From assembly GCA_001512915.1 (NCBI GenBank), contig LFTC01000038.1, positions 1 through 32,515 of the forward strand: a stretch of DNA of 32,515 nt, given 5' to 3'. Under the pieces are notes generated by a model that was given only the letters and a program-made list of their open reading frames with translations, searched no databases and had not been told where the DNA came from. How positions within the stretch are numbered: the stretch's first letter is position 1; each line of letters begins with the position of its first letter. Source of the stretch: Clostridiales bacterium DTU083. GTDB lineage: Bacteria > Bacillota > Clostridia > Caldicoprobacterales > DTU083. Both the position numbers and the translations under genes were made by a program. Of the stretch, positions 8,278 to 17,111 are shown piece after piece.

Positions 8278-8982
8278 CTATGAATGAGGTATGCAGATAA
8301 TCTGACCAATCTGCAGCGTATTCGGATTGACACCAGGGTTGGCATCTAACAAAGCTTGAAGGCTGATATTGAAACGTGCTGCAATGTTAAAGAAAGTATC
8401 CCCGGCACGAATTACATATTCGCTTGAACCGCTGGGACATCTGCCCTGTGAAGGTGCAGGAATGCATATTATCTGGCCTACCCGCAAAAAATTAGGATCT
8501 ATGCCTGGGTTGGCCGCAATAATTGCCGCAACAGTTACATTAAACCTGTTTGCCAGGGCAAACAAGGTATCACCGCTTCTTATTGTATAATACTGGCCTC
8601 CTGGACATGGCGGAAGACCCGGGCGAGGAATACAGATTCTCTGGCCTATCATTAAGCGGTTGGGATCAACACCTGGATTAGCTGCCATAATTGCATCAAC
8701 CGTAGTATTAAAGCGTGCAGCCAAAGAGAAAAAGGTGTCACCTGCCTGAATTATATATGGCTGAGTACCCGCTGGACACTCGCCAGGCATTGGGGTTACA
8801 GGAATACAAATCCGCTGACCTATCATCAGACGGTTGGGATCTACACCGGGATTTGCTGCCATAATAGCAGCTACAGTGGTATTGAAGCGTATTGCCAATG
8901 AGTAGTATGTGTCGCCGGCACGAATAGTATAAGGCTGGGTGCCGCTGGGACACGTCTGATAAACATCATATCCGCCGTACAT
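8278..8982 (-). CDS. Four-LysM-domain protein, probable spore coat or cell-envelope protein
   Basis: The 234-residue protein is made almost only of four LysM domains, about 18-61, 76-118, 132-174 and 188-231, each with the YTIRAGDT...ANPGVDPN...IGQxICIP pattern. LysM binds N-acetylglucosamine polymers such as peptidoglycan. Each domain is framed by a cysteine pair (C11/C59, C69/C117, C126/C173, C182/C230). There is no signal peptide and no catalytic domain, which fits mother-cell deposition on the spore better than secretion; this is inference. Units 1 and 2 are nearly identical at 58-codon spacing, so recently duplicated. GGAGGTG precedes the ATG by 10 nt. Confidence 0.88.
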   Translation of the reverse strand: MYGGYDVYQTCPSGTQPYTIRAGDTYYSLAIRFNTTVAAIMAANPGVDPNRLMIGQRICIPVTPMPGECPAGTQPYIIQAGDTFFSLAARFNTTVDAIMAANPGVDPNRLMIGQRICIPRPGLPPCPGGQYYTIRSGDTLFALANRFNVTVAAIIAANPGIDPNFLRVGQIICIPAPSQGRCPSGSSEYVIRAGDTFFNIAARFNISLQALLDANPGVNPNTLQIGQIICIPHS

Positions 8983-9013
8983 ATATATATTTCACCTCCA
9001 ATTGGATATGTTA

Positions 9014-9040
9014 CATTATATGCATGATCATTGGAGATGT
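9014..9040 (-). promoter_or_regulatory. Candidate promoter of the LysM gene, possibly sporulation-type
   Basis: Minus strand CATATAATG (9014-9022) lies 16 nt from AC (9039-9040), resembling a mother-cell sigma-K layout; the first eight bases also come close to the sigma-E -10. The embedded TATAAT equally fits sigma-A, though with a poor -35. The type of sigma factor is therefore open. Confidence 0.4.
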
Positions 9041-9075
9041 TCGTAACGACGACGGATAATCACCGGTTAAATAAG

Positions 9076-9594
9076 CTAAGGCAAAGGCAATACTCTCGAG
9101 TTATGGTATTCCAAATAACTGTAGTATATATCATCCTTATAATGGTGCGGGCCGTCTTTATTTACAATTTTCCAGTTATCCTGAATATCCAGGTTAATAA
9201 TTCTTGTATCTGCAGGATATTTTTTATGAATCCTTGTAACATAGCCGATTTTACAGTAGGGAATAAGCCTGTTGTATATTTCCCCTCCTCCAATTATAAA
9301 AATGTCATCATCTTTATAGGAAGCAAGCAGATCAAATAGTTCAGAAAAAGAATTGCATATAATTGCCCCTTCAGCTGTGAAATCTTTTTGTCTGGTCAGA
9401 ATAATATTGGTTCTGCCAGCCAAAGGTTTTTTGCCGGGAAAGGTAAGCAAGGTTTTCCGGCCAAAGACTACAACCCTGTTAATTGTTCTTGCCCTGAATT
9501 GTTTTAAGTCATCTGGAATGGGCTGCAGTAAAGCTCCGTCCTTTCCTATATTCCATTCTTCATCTACTGCTACAATAAAATTCATTGAATTCAC
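9076..9594 (-). CDS. folA: Dihydrofolate reductase
   Basis: DHFR reduces dihydrofolate to tetrahydrofolate with NADPH, recycling the dihydrofolate made by thymidylate synthase. The 172-residue protein shows FIVAVDEEWNIGKDG at the N-terminus, PDDLKQF with the catalytic acidic residue, VVVFGRKTLLTFP and IFIIGGGEIYNRL, the last forming the cofactor-binding GG turn. The Trp usually found before the catalytic loop is replaced (LLQPIPDD), as I recall for other clostridial DHFRs. I chose the GTG at 9594, 5 nt after AAAGGA; the ATG at 9585 is an alternative. It is cotranscribed with thyA, 9 nt downstream. Confidence 0.94.
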   Translation of the reverse strand: MNSMNFIVAVDEEWNIGKDGALLQPIPDDLKQFRARTINRVVVFGRKTLLTFPGKKPLAGRTNIILTRQKDFTAEGAIICNSFSELFDLLASYKDDDIFIIGGGEIYNRLIPYCKIGYVTRIHKKYPADTRIINLDIQDNWKIVNKDGPHHYKDDIYYSYLEYHNSRVLPLP

Positions 9595-9603
9595 AGCCTT
9601 CCT

Positions 9604-10434
9604 TTATATTGCAATGGGTATGTTTTTTATTTGCGGCCCTGCTTTATATCCTACCAGCTCAAAATCATCTACGGTAAAGTCGTAGAAGTTCTTTACATCC
9701 GGATTAATTATAAGTTTTGGCGCCGGATACTGAGGACGTTTTATCAGCTCTTCCACTATGGGAATATGCCTGTCATATATATGAGCATCTGCAATTACAT
9801 GAACCAACTCACCAGCTTTTAATCCGCTGACTTGAGCAAACATATGCACCAATATGGCATATTGGCATACATTCCAATTATTAGCAGGCAAAACATCCTG
9901 GGATCTTTGATTTAATATAGCATTTAACTTATCTCCGGTTACATTAAAAGTTATGCTGTAGGCACAAGGATAAAGATTCATCTCGTGCAGATCACTATGG
10001 TTGTACATATTGACAATAATTCTGCGACTGTAAGGGTTATGCTTTAAATCATACAAGACCCGGTCAACTTGATCAAACTCTCCTTCCTTGTATTTGTGTT
10101 TGATAGAAAGCTGATAACCATATGCCTTGCCGATTGACCCATCCTCATCTGCCCAAGCATCCCAAATACGGCTGTTCAGATCCCTTATATTATTGGATTT
10201 TTTCTGCCAAATCCATAAGAGTTCATCAATGGCCTTTTTTAGAGGAGTCGGCCGCAGTGTAAGAATAGGGAATTCTTCTGACAAATCATACCGATTTACT
10301 ACGCCAAACTTTTTTATAGTATGCGCCGGCGTACCGTCCTCCCAAACAGGCCTTACCTTTTGCCCTTGGGTGCTTACTCCATTTTCCAATATATCTATGC
10401 ACATGTTAATAAATATTTCGTCTGCTTTGCTCAA
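9604..10434 (-). CDS. thyA: Thymidylate synthase
   Basis: ThyA converts dUMP to dTMP with methylene-tetrahydrofolate, releasing dihydrofolate for the neighbouring folA product. At 276 residues it has ELLWIWQKKSNNIRDLN, the catalytic Cys157 in LYPCAY, the phosphate-binding RSQD at 177-180 and the late DAHIYDRHI and FYDFTVDDF motifs. Ala follows the catalytic Cys in place of the usual His, as in some Bacillus/phage-type enzymes with small residues there. The start is TTG at 10434, 7 nt after GAGGG. Confidence 0.96.
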   Translation of the reverse strand: MSKADEIFINMCIDILENGVSTQGQKVRPVWEDGTPAHTIKKFGVVNRYDLSEEFPILTLRPTPLKKAIDELLWIWQKKSNNIRDLNSRIWDAWADEDGSIGKAYGYQLSIKHKYKEGEFDQVDRVLYDLKHNPYSRRIIVNMYNHSDLHEMNLYPCAYSITFNVTGDKLNAILNQRSQDVLPANNWNVCQYAILVHMFAQVSGLKAGELVHVIADAHIYDRHIPIVEELIKRPQYPAPKLIINPDVKNFYDFTVDDFELVGYKAGPQIKNIPIAI

Positions 10435-10473
10435 TTTATTCCCTCATTTCTTCCCACATGTTTGTTTTACACC

Positions 10474-10482
10474 ATTATAACA
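10474..10482 (-). promoter_or_regulatory. Extended -10 promoter of thyA-folA
   Basis: Minus strand TGTTATAAT is a perfect extended -10 element. No good -35 lies 17 nt upstream, consistent with an extended -10 promoter. It is about 40 nt before the thyA start. Confidence 0.65.
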
Positions 10483-10533
10483 GAAAATCCCTTGAATGAA
10501 TATATAATGCGAGTGCGTTATCATTTTGAAACT

Positions 10534-10570
10534 AAAATGACGCCTGCCCAATCCAGGCATGACGTCATTT
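10534..10570 (-). terminator. Terminator of the cymR-metY-cysK operon
   Basis: Minus strand hairpin made of AAATGAC and GCCTG pairing with CAGGC and GTCATTTT, with a small internal bulge, about 17 nt after the cysK stop. The U tract is broken (TTTTAGTTT), so strength is uncertain. Confidence 0.65.
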
Positions 10571-10586
10571 ATAAAAGTTTTAAGAC

Positions 10587-11522
10587 TTACTCTTCCTGAA
10601 ATAATGCAGTGGAAAGATATCTTTCTCCAGTATCAGGCAATAGGGCGACAATTGTTTTTCCCTTGTTTTCAGGACGTTTGGCAATTTGAGTTGCCGCATA
10701 GGCCGCCGCACCTGAGGAAATACCCACAATTAAGCCCTCATGTCTTGCCAAGGCTTTAGAAGTTGCAAAAGCATCCTCATTCTTTACCCTGAAAATTTCA
10801 TCTATAATTGAAGTGTTTAGTACTTTAGGAATAAAGCCTGCGCCAATACCCTGTATCTTATGCGGCCCAGGCTGTTCACCCGACAGCACAGCAGAACTAT
10901 CAGGTTCTACAGCAACAACTTTAAAATCAGGTTTTCTTTTCTTAATTACCTCTCCTACACCAGTTATGGTGCCTCCGGTTCCGACTCCGCCAACAAAAAT
11001 ATCTACTTGCCCATCGGTATCCCTCCATATTTCTTCAGCAGTTGTGGCCCTGTGAATTGCAGGATTAGCCATATTCTGGAACTGCTGAGGGATAAAGGAA
11101 TGAGGAGTTTTGGCAGCAATTTCTTCGGCAGTGCGAATAGCTCCCTTCATGCCTTCAGTTCCAGGTGTCAGCACCACTTCTGCCCCCAGTGCTTTTAACA
11201 GGTTTCTTCTTTCAACGCTCATGGTTTCCGGCATAGTCAGTATCAGGCGGTAGCCTTTTGCAGCACATACAAATGCCAGAGCAATGCCGGTATTGCCGCT
11301 GGTAGGTTCAATTATTACCGAATCAGGCCGCAATATGCCCTTATCTTCTGCATCCTTGATCATAGCATAGCCTATTCTGTCCTTCACACTTCCTGCAGGA
11401 TTGAAGTATTCCAGTTTTACCAACAAGCGTGCTTCAATTCCTTCTGCTTTGCTGTAATTTGACACTTCCAACAAAGGAGTGTTCCCAATTAAATCCACTA
11501 AGCTTTTTGCAATTTTTGACAT
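10587..11522 (-). CDS. cysK: Cysteine synthase (O-acetylserine sulfhydrylase)
   Basis: CysK makes cysteine from O-acetylserine and sulfide. The 311-residue fold-type II PLP protein has Lys47 in NPAGSVKDR, the PLP/substrate loop PTSGNTG at 73-79, the phosphate-binding [11 protein letters not shown] (about 177-187) and the C-terminal ISSGAAA. The ATG follows AGGAGG by 9 nt and lies 19 nt after metY. In Bacillus subtilis CysK also acts as a partner of the CymR repressor, and here both sit in one operon, which supports the same link. Confidence 0.96.
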   Translation of the reverse strand: MSKIAKSLVDLIGNTPLLEVSNYSKAEGIEARLLVKLEYFNPAGSVKDRIGYAMIKDAEDKGILRPDSVIIEPTSGNTGIALAFVCAAKGYRLILTMPETMSVERRNLLKALGAEVVLTPGTEGMKGAIRTAEEIAAKTPHSFIPQQFQNMANPAIHRATTAEEIWRDTDGQVDIFVGGVGTGGTITGVGEVIKKRKPDFKVVAVEPDSSAVLSGEQPGPHKIQGIGAGFIPKVLNTSIIDEIFRVKNEDAFATSKALARHEGLIVGISSGAAAYAATQIAKRPENKGKTIVALLPDTGERYLSTALFQEE

Positions 11523-11541
11523 ACAATTTTTCCTCCTATTA

Positions 11542-12843
<1,302 letters not shown>

Positions 12844-12886
12844 TCAACTCTCCATTCTAATTCTATAAATTTTTTATACTATGGGT

Positions 12887-13327
12887 TCAAATATAATACA
12901 TATACCCATCGGAACACTTTACTTTATAGTACTCATTCACTAAATCATCTAAAGTAATGGAATCAACTACTTCATCGATGCAGGAGTTTATTTTGTCCCA
13001 AACATTTTTCTTAATACAGTACAGAATTTTATTATCATATTCTTTATCCAAATCATCCACTACTGATAAGTGCCCTTCGAGGGTGCGGAGAATCTGACCC
13101 ACTGTAATATTCTGAGGCTTATCTCCTAACATATATCCTCCCTGTGCTCCTTTTATGCTTTTGACCAAACCAGCTTTGCGAAGGGCGGAAAAAACCTGTT
13201 CCAGGTAACTTACTGAAATATCTTGATTTTCCGCAATGCTGCTAAGTGAAACATGCTCATTTGCAGAATTAACGGCTAAATCTACCATGGCCCTTAATCC
13301 ATATCTTCCTTTTGTTGAAATCCTCAT
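12887..13327 (-). CDS. cymR: Rrf2-family regulator, CymR-like
   Basis: This 146-residue winged-helix regulator begins MRISTKGRYGLRAMVDLA, has an Rrf2 recognition region (VSYLEQVFSALRKAGLVKSIKGAQGGYML), and ends in YMYYI, close to the YMFYI end of Bacillus CymR. CymR represses cysteine and sulfur uptake genes when CysK signals sufficient cysteine. The three clustered cysteines of IscR are absent: its two mid-C-terminal Cys are spaced differently, so Fe-S sensing is unlikely. The ATG follows GGCGG by 8 nt; a GTG 9 nt earlier would include that site. The neighbours metY and cysK support the CymR call over IscR. Confidence 0.85.
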   Translation of the reverse strand: MRISTKGRYGLRAMVDLAVNSANEHVSLSSIAENQDISVSYLEQVFSALRKAGLVKSIKGAQGGYMLGDKPQNITVGQILRTLEGHLSVVDDLDKEYDNKILYCIKKNVWDKINSCIDEVVDSITLDDLVNEYYKVKCSDGYMYYI

Positions 13328-13347
13328 AATAATCACCGCCAGAAATA

Positions 13348-13363
13348 ATTCCTAGTATTCCTA
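13348..13363 (-). promoter_or_regulatory. Candidate CymR operator (direct repeat)
   Basis: The minus strand has the direct repeat TAGGAAT-AC-TAGGAAT, between the cymR -10 box and its ribosome site, roughly +6 to +22. A looser repeat TAGAAT-TAGAAT occurs just upstream of metY (12854-12865). Position fits negative autoregulation; binding is inferred. Confidence 0.4.
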
Positions 13364-13375
13364 TATGTTTTATAC

Positions 13376-13404
13376 ATAATACTATATGATCCATTTACTG
13401 TCAA
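13376..13404 (-). promoter_or_regulatory. Promoter of the cymR operon
   Basis: Minus strand -35 TTGACA (13399-13404), 17-nt spacer, -10 TATTAT (13376-13381). A near-consensus sigma-A promoter. Confidence 0.85.
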
Positions 13405-13410
13405 TATGTA

Positions 13411-13451
13411 AATAGAAAAAAAATAAAAGTGTATCTTATCGATACACTTTT
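13411..13451 (-). terminator. Terminator of the iron alcohol dehydrogenase gene
   Basis: Perfect 11-bp stem AAAAGTGTATC / GATACACTTTT with a 5-nt loop, followed on the minus strand by ATTTTTTTT. It ends the dehydrogenase transcript just before the cymR promoter. Confidence 0.92.
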
Positions 13452-13462
13452 ATAAAAGAAAT

Positions 13463-14635
13463 CTATTCTCTGGCCAGTTTATAGATTTCTATAATATCTT
13501 CCTTATTAAGCTTAACAAATTCCCCTACTGTTTCTGTATCTCCAGCAGTGCATTTGTCTGCCATTTCTTCTATGCGTTCTTCTTCTGCGCCTAATTGCTC
13601 AAGCGTTACTGGAAGGCCGATTGAAGCAAAGAACTCTTTAGTTCTTTCTATTCCTTTCAATGCCGTCCTCTCCGGATTATGGAAATCTTGTTCTACGTTC
13701 CACACTCGAACAGCAAATTGAACAAAGCGTGGAACATTATGCTTATAAACGTATTTCATCCAGGCAGGAAAAACAACAGCCAACCCTGCACCATGGGCAA
13801 CATCATATATAGCACTTAGTTCATGTTCAATTTGGTGGGATGCCCAGTCTCCTACTCTGCCGGTACCAAGCAGATCATTGTGCGCTATGGTGCTTGCCCA
13901 CATAATCTGTGCCCGGGCGGCATAGTCTTCAGGATTTTCTAGAACTATAGGTATATTTTCGATTATGGTCTTTAATGTGGCTTCACACAATCTGTCAGTA
14001 AAATCGACATCCGGTGTGTTGGTAAAATAACGCTCCATTATATGAGCCATTATATCGGCAGCACCACAAGCGGTTTGGTAAGGCGGCAGTGTGTAAGTTA
14101 ATTCTGGATTCATAATTGCAAACTTTGGACGGAACAGTTCAGTGTCAACACTCTTTTTGTACCATCCATCTTCATTGGTTAATACGGAACCAGTGCTGGC
14201 TTCACTGCCTGCTGCAGGTATTGTAAGGACCACGCCTACCGGAAGACATTTCTCTACTTCTGCCTTGCCTATATAAAAATCCCAAACGTCTCCCTCATAA
14301 TATACTCCTGCAGAAATGGCTTTAGCAGAATCTATTACGCTGCCTCCTCCTACCGCAAGAATAAAAGGTATGTTCTCTTCCCTGCAGATTTTAATTCCTT
14401 CACGCACAAGAGATACTCTTGGATTCGGCTGCACCCCGCCCAGCTCTACAAACTCTACGCCGTTATTTTTTAAAGATGCAACTACCCGATCATATAAACC
14501 TGTCTTCTTAATGCTCCCCCCGCCATAATGAAGCAGAACCTTGCCGGCATGTTTTTTTACCTCTTCTCCAACCTGATGTTCAGTACCTTTCCCAAAGATA
14601 ATCTTTGTAGCATTCTGGAATGTAAAATTATTCAT
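13463..14635 (-). CDS. Iron-containing alcohol dehydrogenase (butanol dehydrogenase type)
   Basis: The 390-residue group III alcohol dehydrogenase is most like the NAD(P)H-dependent butanol dehydrogenases (BdhA/YugJ type), which reduce aldehydes to alcohols in fermentation. It shows the nucleotide-binding GGGSVIDSAK (96-105) and four metal ligands D194, H198, H267 and H281. The ATG at 14635 follows GAGGTGGGG; an upstream in-frame extension to 14710 has no ribosome site and covers promoter DNA. It is monocistronic with a strong terminator. The physiological aldehyde cannot be read from sequence. Confidence 0.9.
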   Translation of the reverse strand: MNNFTFQNATKIIFGKGTEHQVGEEVKKHAGKVLLHYGGGSIKKTGLYDRVVASLKNNGVEFVELGGVQPNPRVSLVREGIKICREENIPFILAVGGGSVIDSAKAISAGVYYEGDVWDFYIGKAEVEKCLPVGVVLTIPAAGSEASTGSVLTNEDGWYKKSVDTELFRPKFAIMNPELTYTLPPYQTACGAADIMAHIMERYFTNTPDVDFTDRLCEATLKTIIENIPIVLENPEDYAARAQIMWASTIAHNDLLGTGRVGDWASHQIEHELSAIYDVAHGAGLAVVFPAWMKYVYKHNVPRFVQFAVRVWNVEQDFHNPERTALKGIERTKEFFASIGLPVTLEQLGAEEERIEEMADKCTAGDTETVGEFVKLNKEDIIEIYKLARE

Positions 14636-14721
14636 TTCCCCACCTCTTTCTCTGTATTCGATATCTATGAGCTGTTTAAATATATGATACCATATTACAT
14701 ACCTGTTCAAACCTCACAACT

Positions 14722-15804
14722 CTACTCTGTTGTTGCAGTTGCCCCCTGGCTTCTTAACATACTCTTCATGCCGTCTGAAAAGCGTATTGTTTTGTCAGGC
14801 ATTACCCAAACAGCTTCAATTCCTTCCAGATTTTCAACCAAAGTCAGTCCTTCTTCATATGATAGCAGAAATAATGCTGTTGATAAGTAATCTGCAATAC
14901 CTGCGTCTTCAGCAACTACAGTAACTGATCTAAAGTTATCTCCCGGCATTAAGGTGTCAGGATCTATTATATGATGAATACGTTTCCCATCATGGATATA
15001 ATATCTTTGATAATCACCGCTGCTTACTACTGATGCATCATTTATATATATGATATCCAGGGTATTTTCCACATCATTTACTACAGGCTTATCAGGATCC
15101 TGTATCCCTATGCCCCATCGCTGCCGGACCCCATCCATGGGCTGGCCAATCACCCGAATATTGCCTCCCGGACTTAATATACCCGATACAAAACCTGCTT
15201 CTTCAACCTCTCTGGCAACTATCTCCGTTGCAAAGCCCTTGGCTACGGCCCCAACATCCAGGCTCATACCCTTTTCCTTTAAAAAGACAGTACGGTTTTC
15301 CTCATCAATAATTACTTTATTTATATCAGTCAGCAAAGAAGCAGCCTTAAGCTTTTCCATGGAAGGAATGCCAGTATTGCCAGGATCATACTGAGCATCA
15401 ACAAAATAATCATGCCAGATTTCCAATACCGGGCCTAAGGCAATGTTAACCTTACCATTAGTTTTACTGTACCACTCCTTGGAAAAAAGAATTAGATCAA
15501 TGATTTCCTTTTCAACTTTCACAGGCTTTATTCCTGCATTGTCATTAATAGTCTTAATATTGTTTATGCCATCGTAGGTGTTATATTTATCATACAGTTT
15601 ATGCAGTTCTGCAAAACGTGAGTTGATTAAGTTGAAATAAGTTTCGAACTCCTTTTCGCTTTGAGTGTATCCAACAATGGCAGTATAAGTATCGAAACTG
15701 CCAAAAAAACTGTCGCTGTGCTTTTCGTATTTTGTCTGACGGCATCCCGTTATGTTAACCATAAGTATTACTGCCAGCAAAAGAATAGTCAGTTTATTTC
15801 TCAT
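14722..15804 (-). CDS. apbE: FAD:protein FMN transferase ApbE (lipoprotein)
   Basis: ApbE covalently attaches FMN from FAD to threonine residues of exported proteins. About 360 residues begin with a lipoprotein signal ending NITGC (Cys21), so it acts outside the membrane. Family motifs present are LDVGAVAKGFA, SPGGNIRVIG, SSGDYQRYY, HHIIDPDTLMPG and the Mg/FAD-binding DAGIADYLSTALF. The ATG at 15804 has AAAGGG about 11 nt upstream; an in-frame GTG at 15816 would abut that site. It lies downstream of the PplA-like lipoprotein gene, separated by a strong terminator, so it is probably expressed at a lower level by readthrough. The lipoprotein is its likely substrate. Confidence 0.93.
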   Translation of the reverse strand: MRNKLTILLLAVILMVNITGCRQTKYEKHSDSFFGSFDTYTAIVGYTQSEKEFETYFNLINSRFAELHKLYDKYNTYDGINNIKTINDNAGIKPVKVEKEIIDLILFSKEWYSKTNGKVNIALGPVLEIWHDYFVDAQYDPGNTGIPSMEKLKAASLLTDINKVIIDEENRTVFLKEKGMSLDVGAVAKGFATEIVAREVEEAGFVSGILSPGGNIRVIGQPMDGVRQRWGIGIQDPDKPVVNDVENTLDIIYINDASVVSSGDYQRYYIHDGKRIHHIIDPDTLMPGDNFRSVTVVAEDAGIADYLSTALFLLSYEEGLTLVENLEGIEAVWVMPDKTIRFSDGMKSMLRSQGATATTE

Positions 15805-15825
15805 CAGTTTTTTCACCCTTTAAGG

Positions 15826-15856
15826 AAAAAACCCTCCCACATGAGTGGGAGAGTTT
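15826..15856 (-). terminator. Intrinsic terminator between the lipoprotein gene and apbE
   Basis: Minus strand AACTCTCCCAC-TCAT-GTGGGAGGGTT, an 11-bp stem with one G-U pair, followed by TTTT. No promoter is evident between it and apbE, so it probably sets a high lipoprotein to enzyme ratio. Confidence 0.9.
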
Positions 15857-15881
15857 GCTAACGTGGTTAAGTAAATCTGAA

Positions 15882-16961
15882 TTATTTTGCCCTTTCATAG
15901 GATTTGGATACAGCTGCGATATAATCCTGCACGCTGATTGTAACCAGAGAAGTAAGATCAGGATCATCCGGCACAGCAGGATGCGCATCGTCAACTTTCT
16001 TTGTTTTCATGCTCTTAATCTCATCCAAGGTTTTGCCGGCCATCCATTTTTCAAGTTCAGCAATCTGTTCATACCATTCCTTGCCTATCTCGGAATTCTT
16101 TTTCATTCCGTATTCATCGCCAAGCTCGACCTTGGTCTTGTATTCAGCATTGGGATCTGAGGTCAGATTACCATCCTTGTCGAAGTTTACTCTTGTCTGG
16201 GCATTATCTATAATGGTGCCGGCCGTCTTGCCATCAGAGGTAATAGCTGTTGCAGCCATAATTGTGTCTACTTGTGCAACCGGACCGTTCTCACCTTCTG
16301 CTTCCTTTGAACTACCAATGGAGATTACTACGCCTAAACCTACCTTTTCAGCGCTATCCACATCTCTCGCTTTTTCCCATGCCTCTTCTACAACTGCTAT
16401 ATAATCCTGCACACTGATAGTAACCAAAGAAGTAAGGTCAGGATCATCCGGTACGGCAGGATGTGCATCGTCAACTTTCTTTGTTTTCATGCTCTTTATT
16501 TCATCAACGGTTTTTCCTACCATCCATTTTTCAAGTTCAGCAATCTGTTCATACCATTCCTTGCCTATCTCAGAATTCTTCTTCATACCATATTCATCGC
16601 CAAGCTCAACTTTCGTTTTCAGCTCAGCAGAAGGATCTGAGACCAGTTTCCCATCTTTGTCAAAGTTTACTCTGGTCTGTGCAGTATCAATAGTGACAGA
16701 TACCACTTTGCCGTCTTTGTCAAAACCAACCGCAGCCATTACGGTATCAACCTGAGCCATGGGGCCATTTTCACCGTCTGCACTCTTAGACTTTGCAATT
16801 GACGTAAGCTGCCCCAAACCCAGCTTTACAATTCCGTCTGCACTGCTGCTCCCGCTGCCCTGTTCAGAACCCGGAGCAGGTGTGTCGTCTTTCTGCCCAC
16901 CGCAGCCGACGATTGCAAAAACCAAAATAAGAACAAGTAGTAAAGACAATAGTTTCTTCAT
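15882..16961 (-). CDS. PplA-like lipoprotein with two tandem domains, probable ApbE substrate
   Basis: The 359-residue lipoprotein has lipobox AIVGC (Cys20), a Gly/Ser-rich linker (21-44) and two 160-residue repeats (46-205, 206-359). Over 75 aligned residues (KTKVELGDEYG through VQDYIA) the copies differ at only two positions. Each carries an ID(T/N)AQTRVNFDKDG motif, with T96 and T256 as candidate flavinylation sites. The overall pattern recalls Listeria PplA, the flavinylated surface lipoprotein of extracellular electron transfer; I rely on memory for that resemblance. The usual SGAT flavinylation motif is absent. The adjacent apbE supports the call. GGAGGGG precedes the ATG. No other electron-transfer genes are visible nearby. 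Confidence 0.78.
   Translation of the reverse strand: MKKLLSLLLVLILVFAIVGCGGQKDDTPAPGSEQGSGSSSADGIVKLGLGQLTSIAKSKSADGENGPMAQVDTVMAAVGFDKDGKVVSVTIDTAQTRVNFDKDGKLVSDPSAELKTKVELGDEYGMKKNSEIGKEWYEQIAELEKWMVGKTVDEIKSMKTKKVDDAHPAVPDDPDLTSLVTISVQDYIAVVEEAWEKARDVDSAEKVGLGVVISIGSSKEAEGENGPVAQVDTIMAATAITSDGKTAGTIIDNAQTRVNFDKDGNLTSDPNAEYKTKVELGDEYGMKKNSEIGKEWYEQIAELEKWMAGKTLDEIKSMKTKKVDDAHPAVPDDPDLTSLVTISVQDYIAAVSKSYERAK
15885..16826 (-). repeat. Tandem 480-nt intragenic duplication
   Basis: The lipoprotein gene contains two copies of a 160-codon unit in exact 480-nt register (for example GTAACCA at 15940 and 16420). Much of the unit is near-identical at DNA level, suggesting recent duplication or gene conversion; the first about 65 codons have diverged more. 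Confidence 0.92.
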
Positions 16962-17006
16962 TCTTTCCCCTCCATAAACAAATATATGTAGATTAAAAAC
17001 GACAAC

Positions 17007-17035
17007 ATTATACCATATTGTTAAGCATCAGACAA
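17007..17035 (-). promoter_or_regulatory. Promoter of the lipoprotein-apbE unit
   Basis: Minus strand -35 TTGTCT (17030-17035), 17-nt spacer, -10 TATAAT (17007-17012), preceded by TGG as an extended -10. Strong; about 45 nt before the lipoprotein ATG. Confidence 0.87.
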
Positions 17036-17111
17036 TTACTTGTTAAAATATTTTCTTTACAGCTAATGCTTCTACCAAATATAAGTACCCAACCTGTCTA
17101 TTACATAACAA

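Noticed and set aside
12887-13327. IscR (Fe-S sensing) identity for the Rrf2 regulator
   Set aside because: The three-cysteine cluster is absent, the end YMYYI matches CymR, and no isc/suf genes are nearby.
16009-16404. Plus-strand ORF opposite the duplicated lipoprotein, with a similar copy at 16489-16755
   Set aside because: The two resemble each other only because the sense gene is duplicated; neither has a ribosome site.
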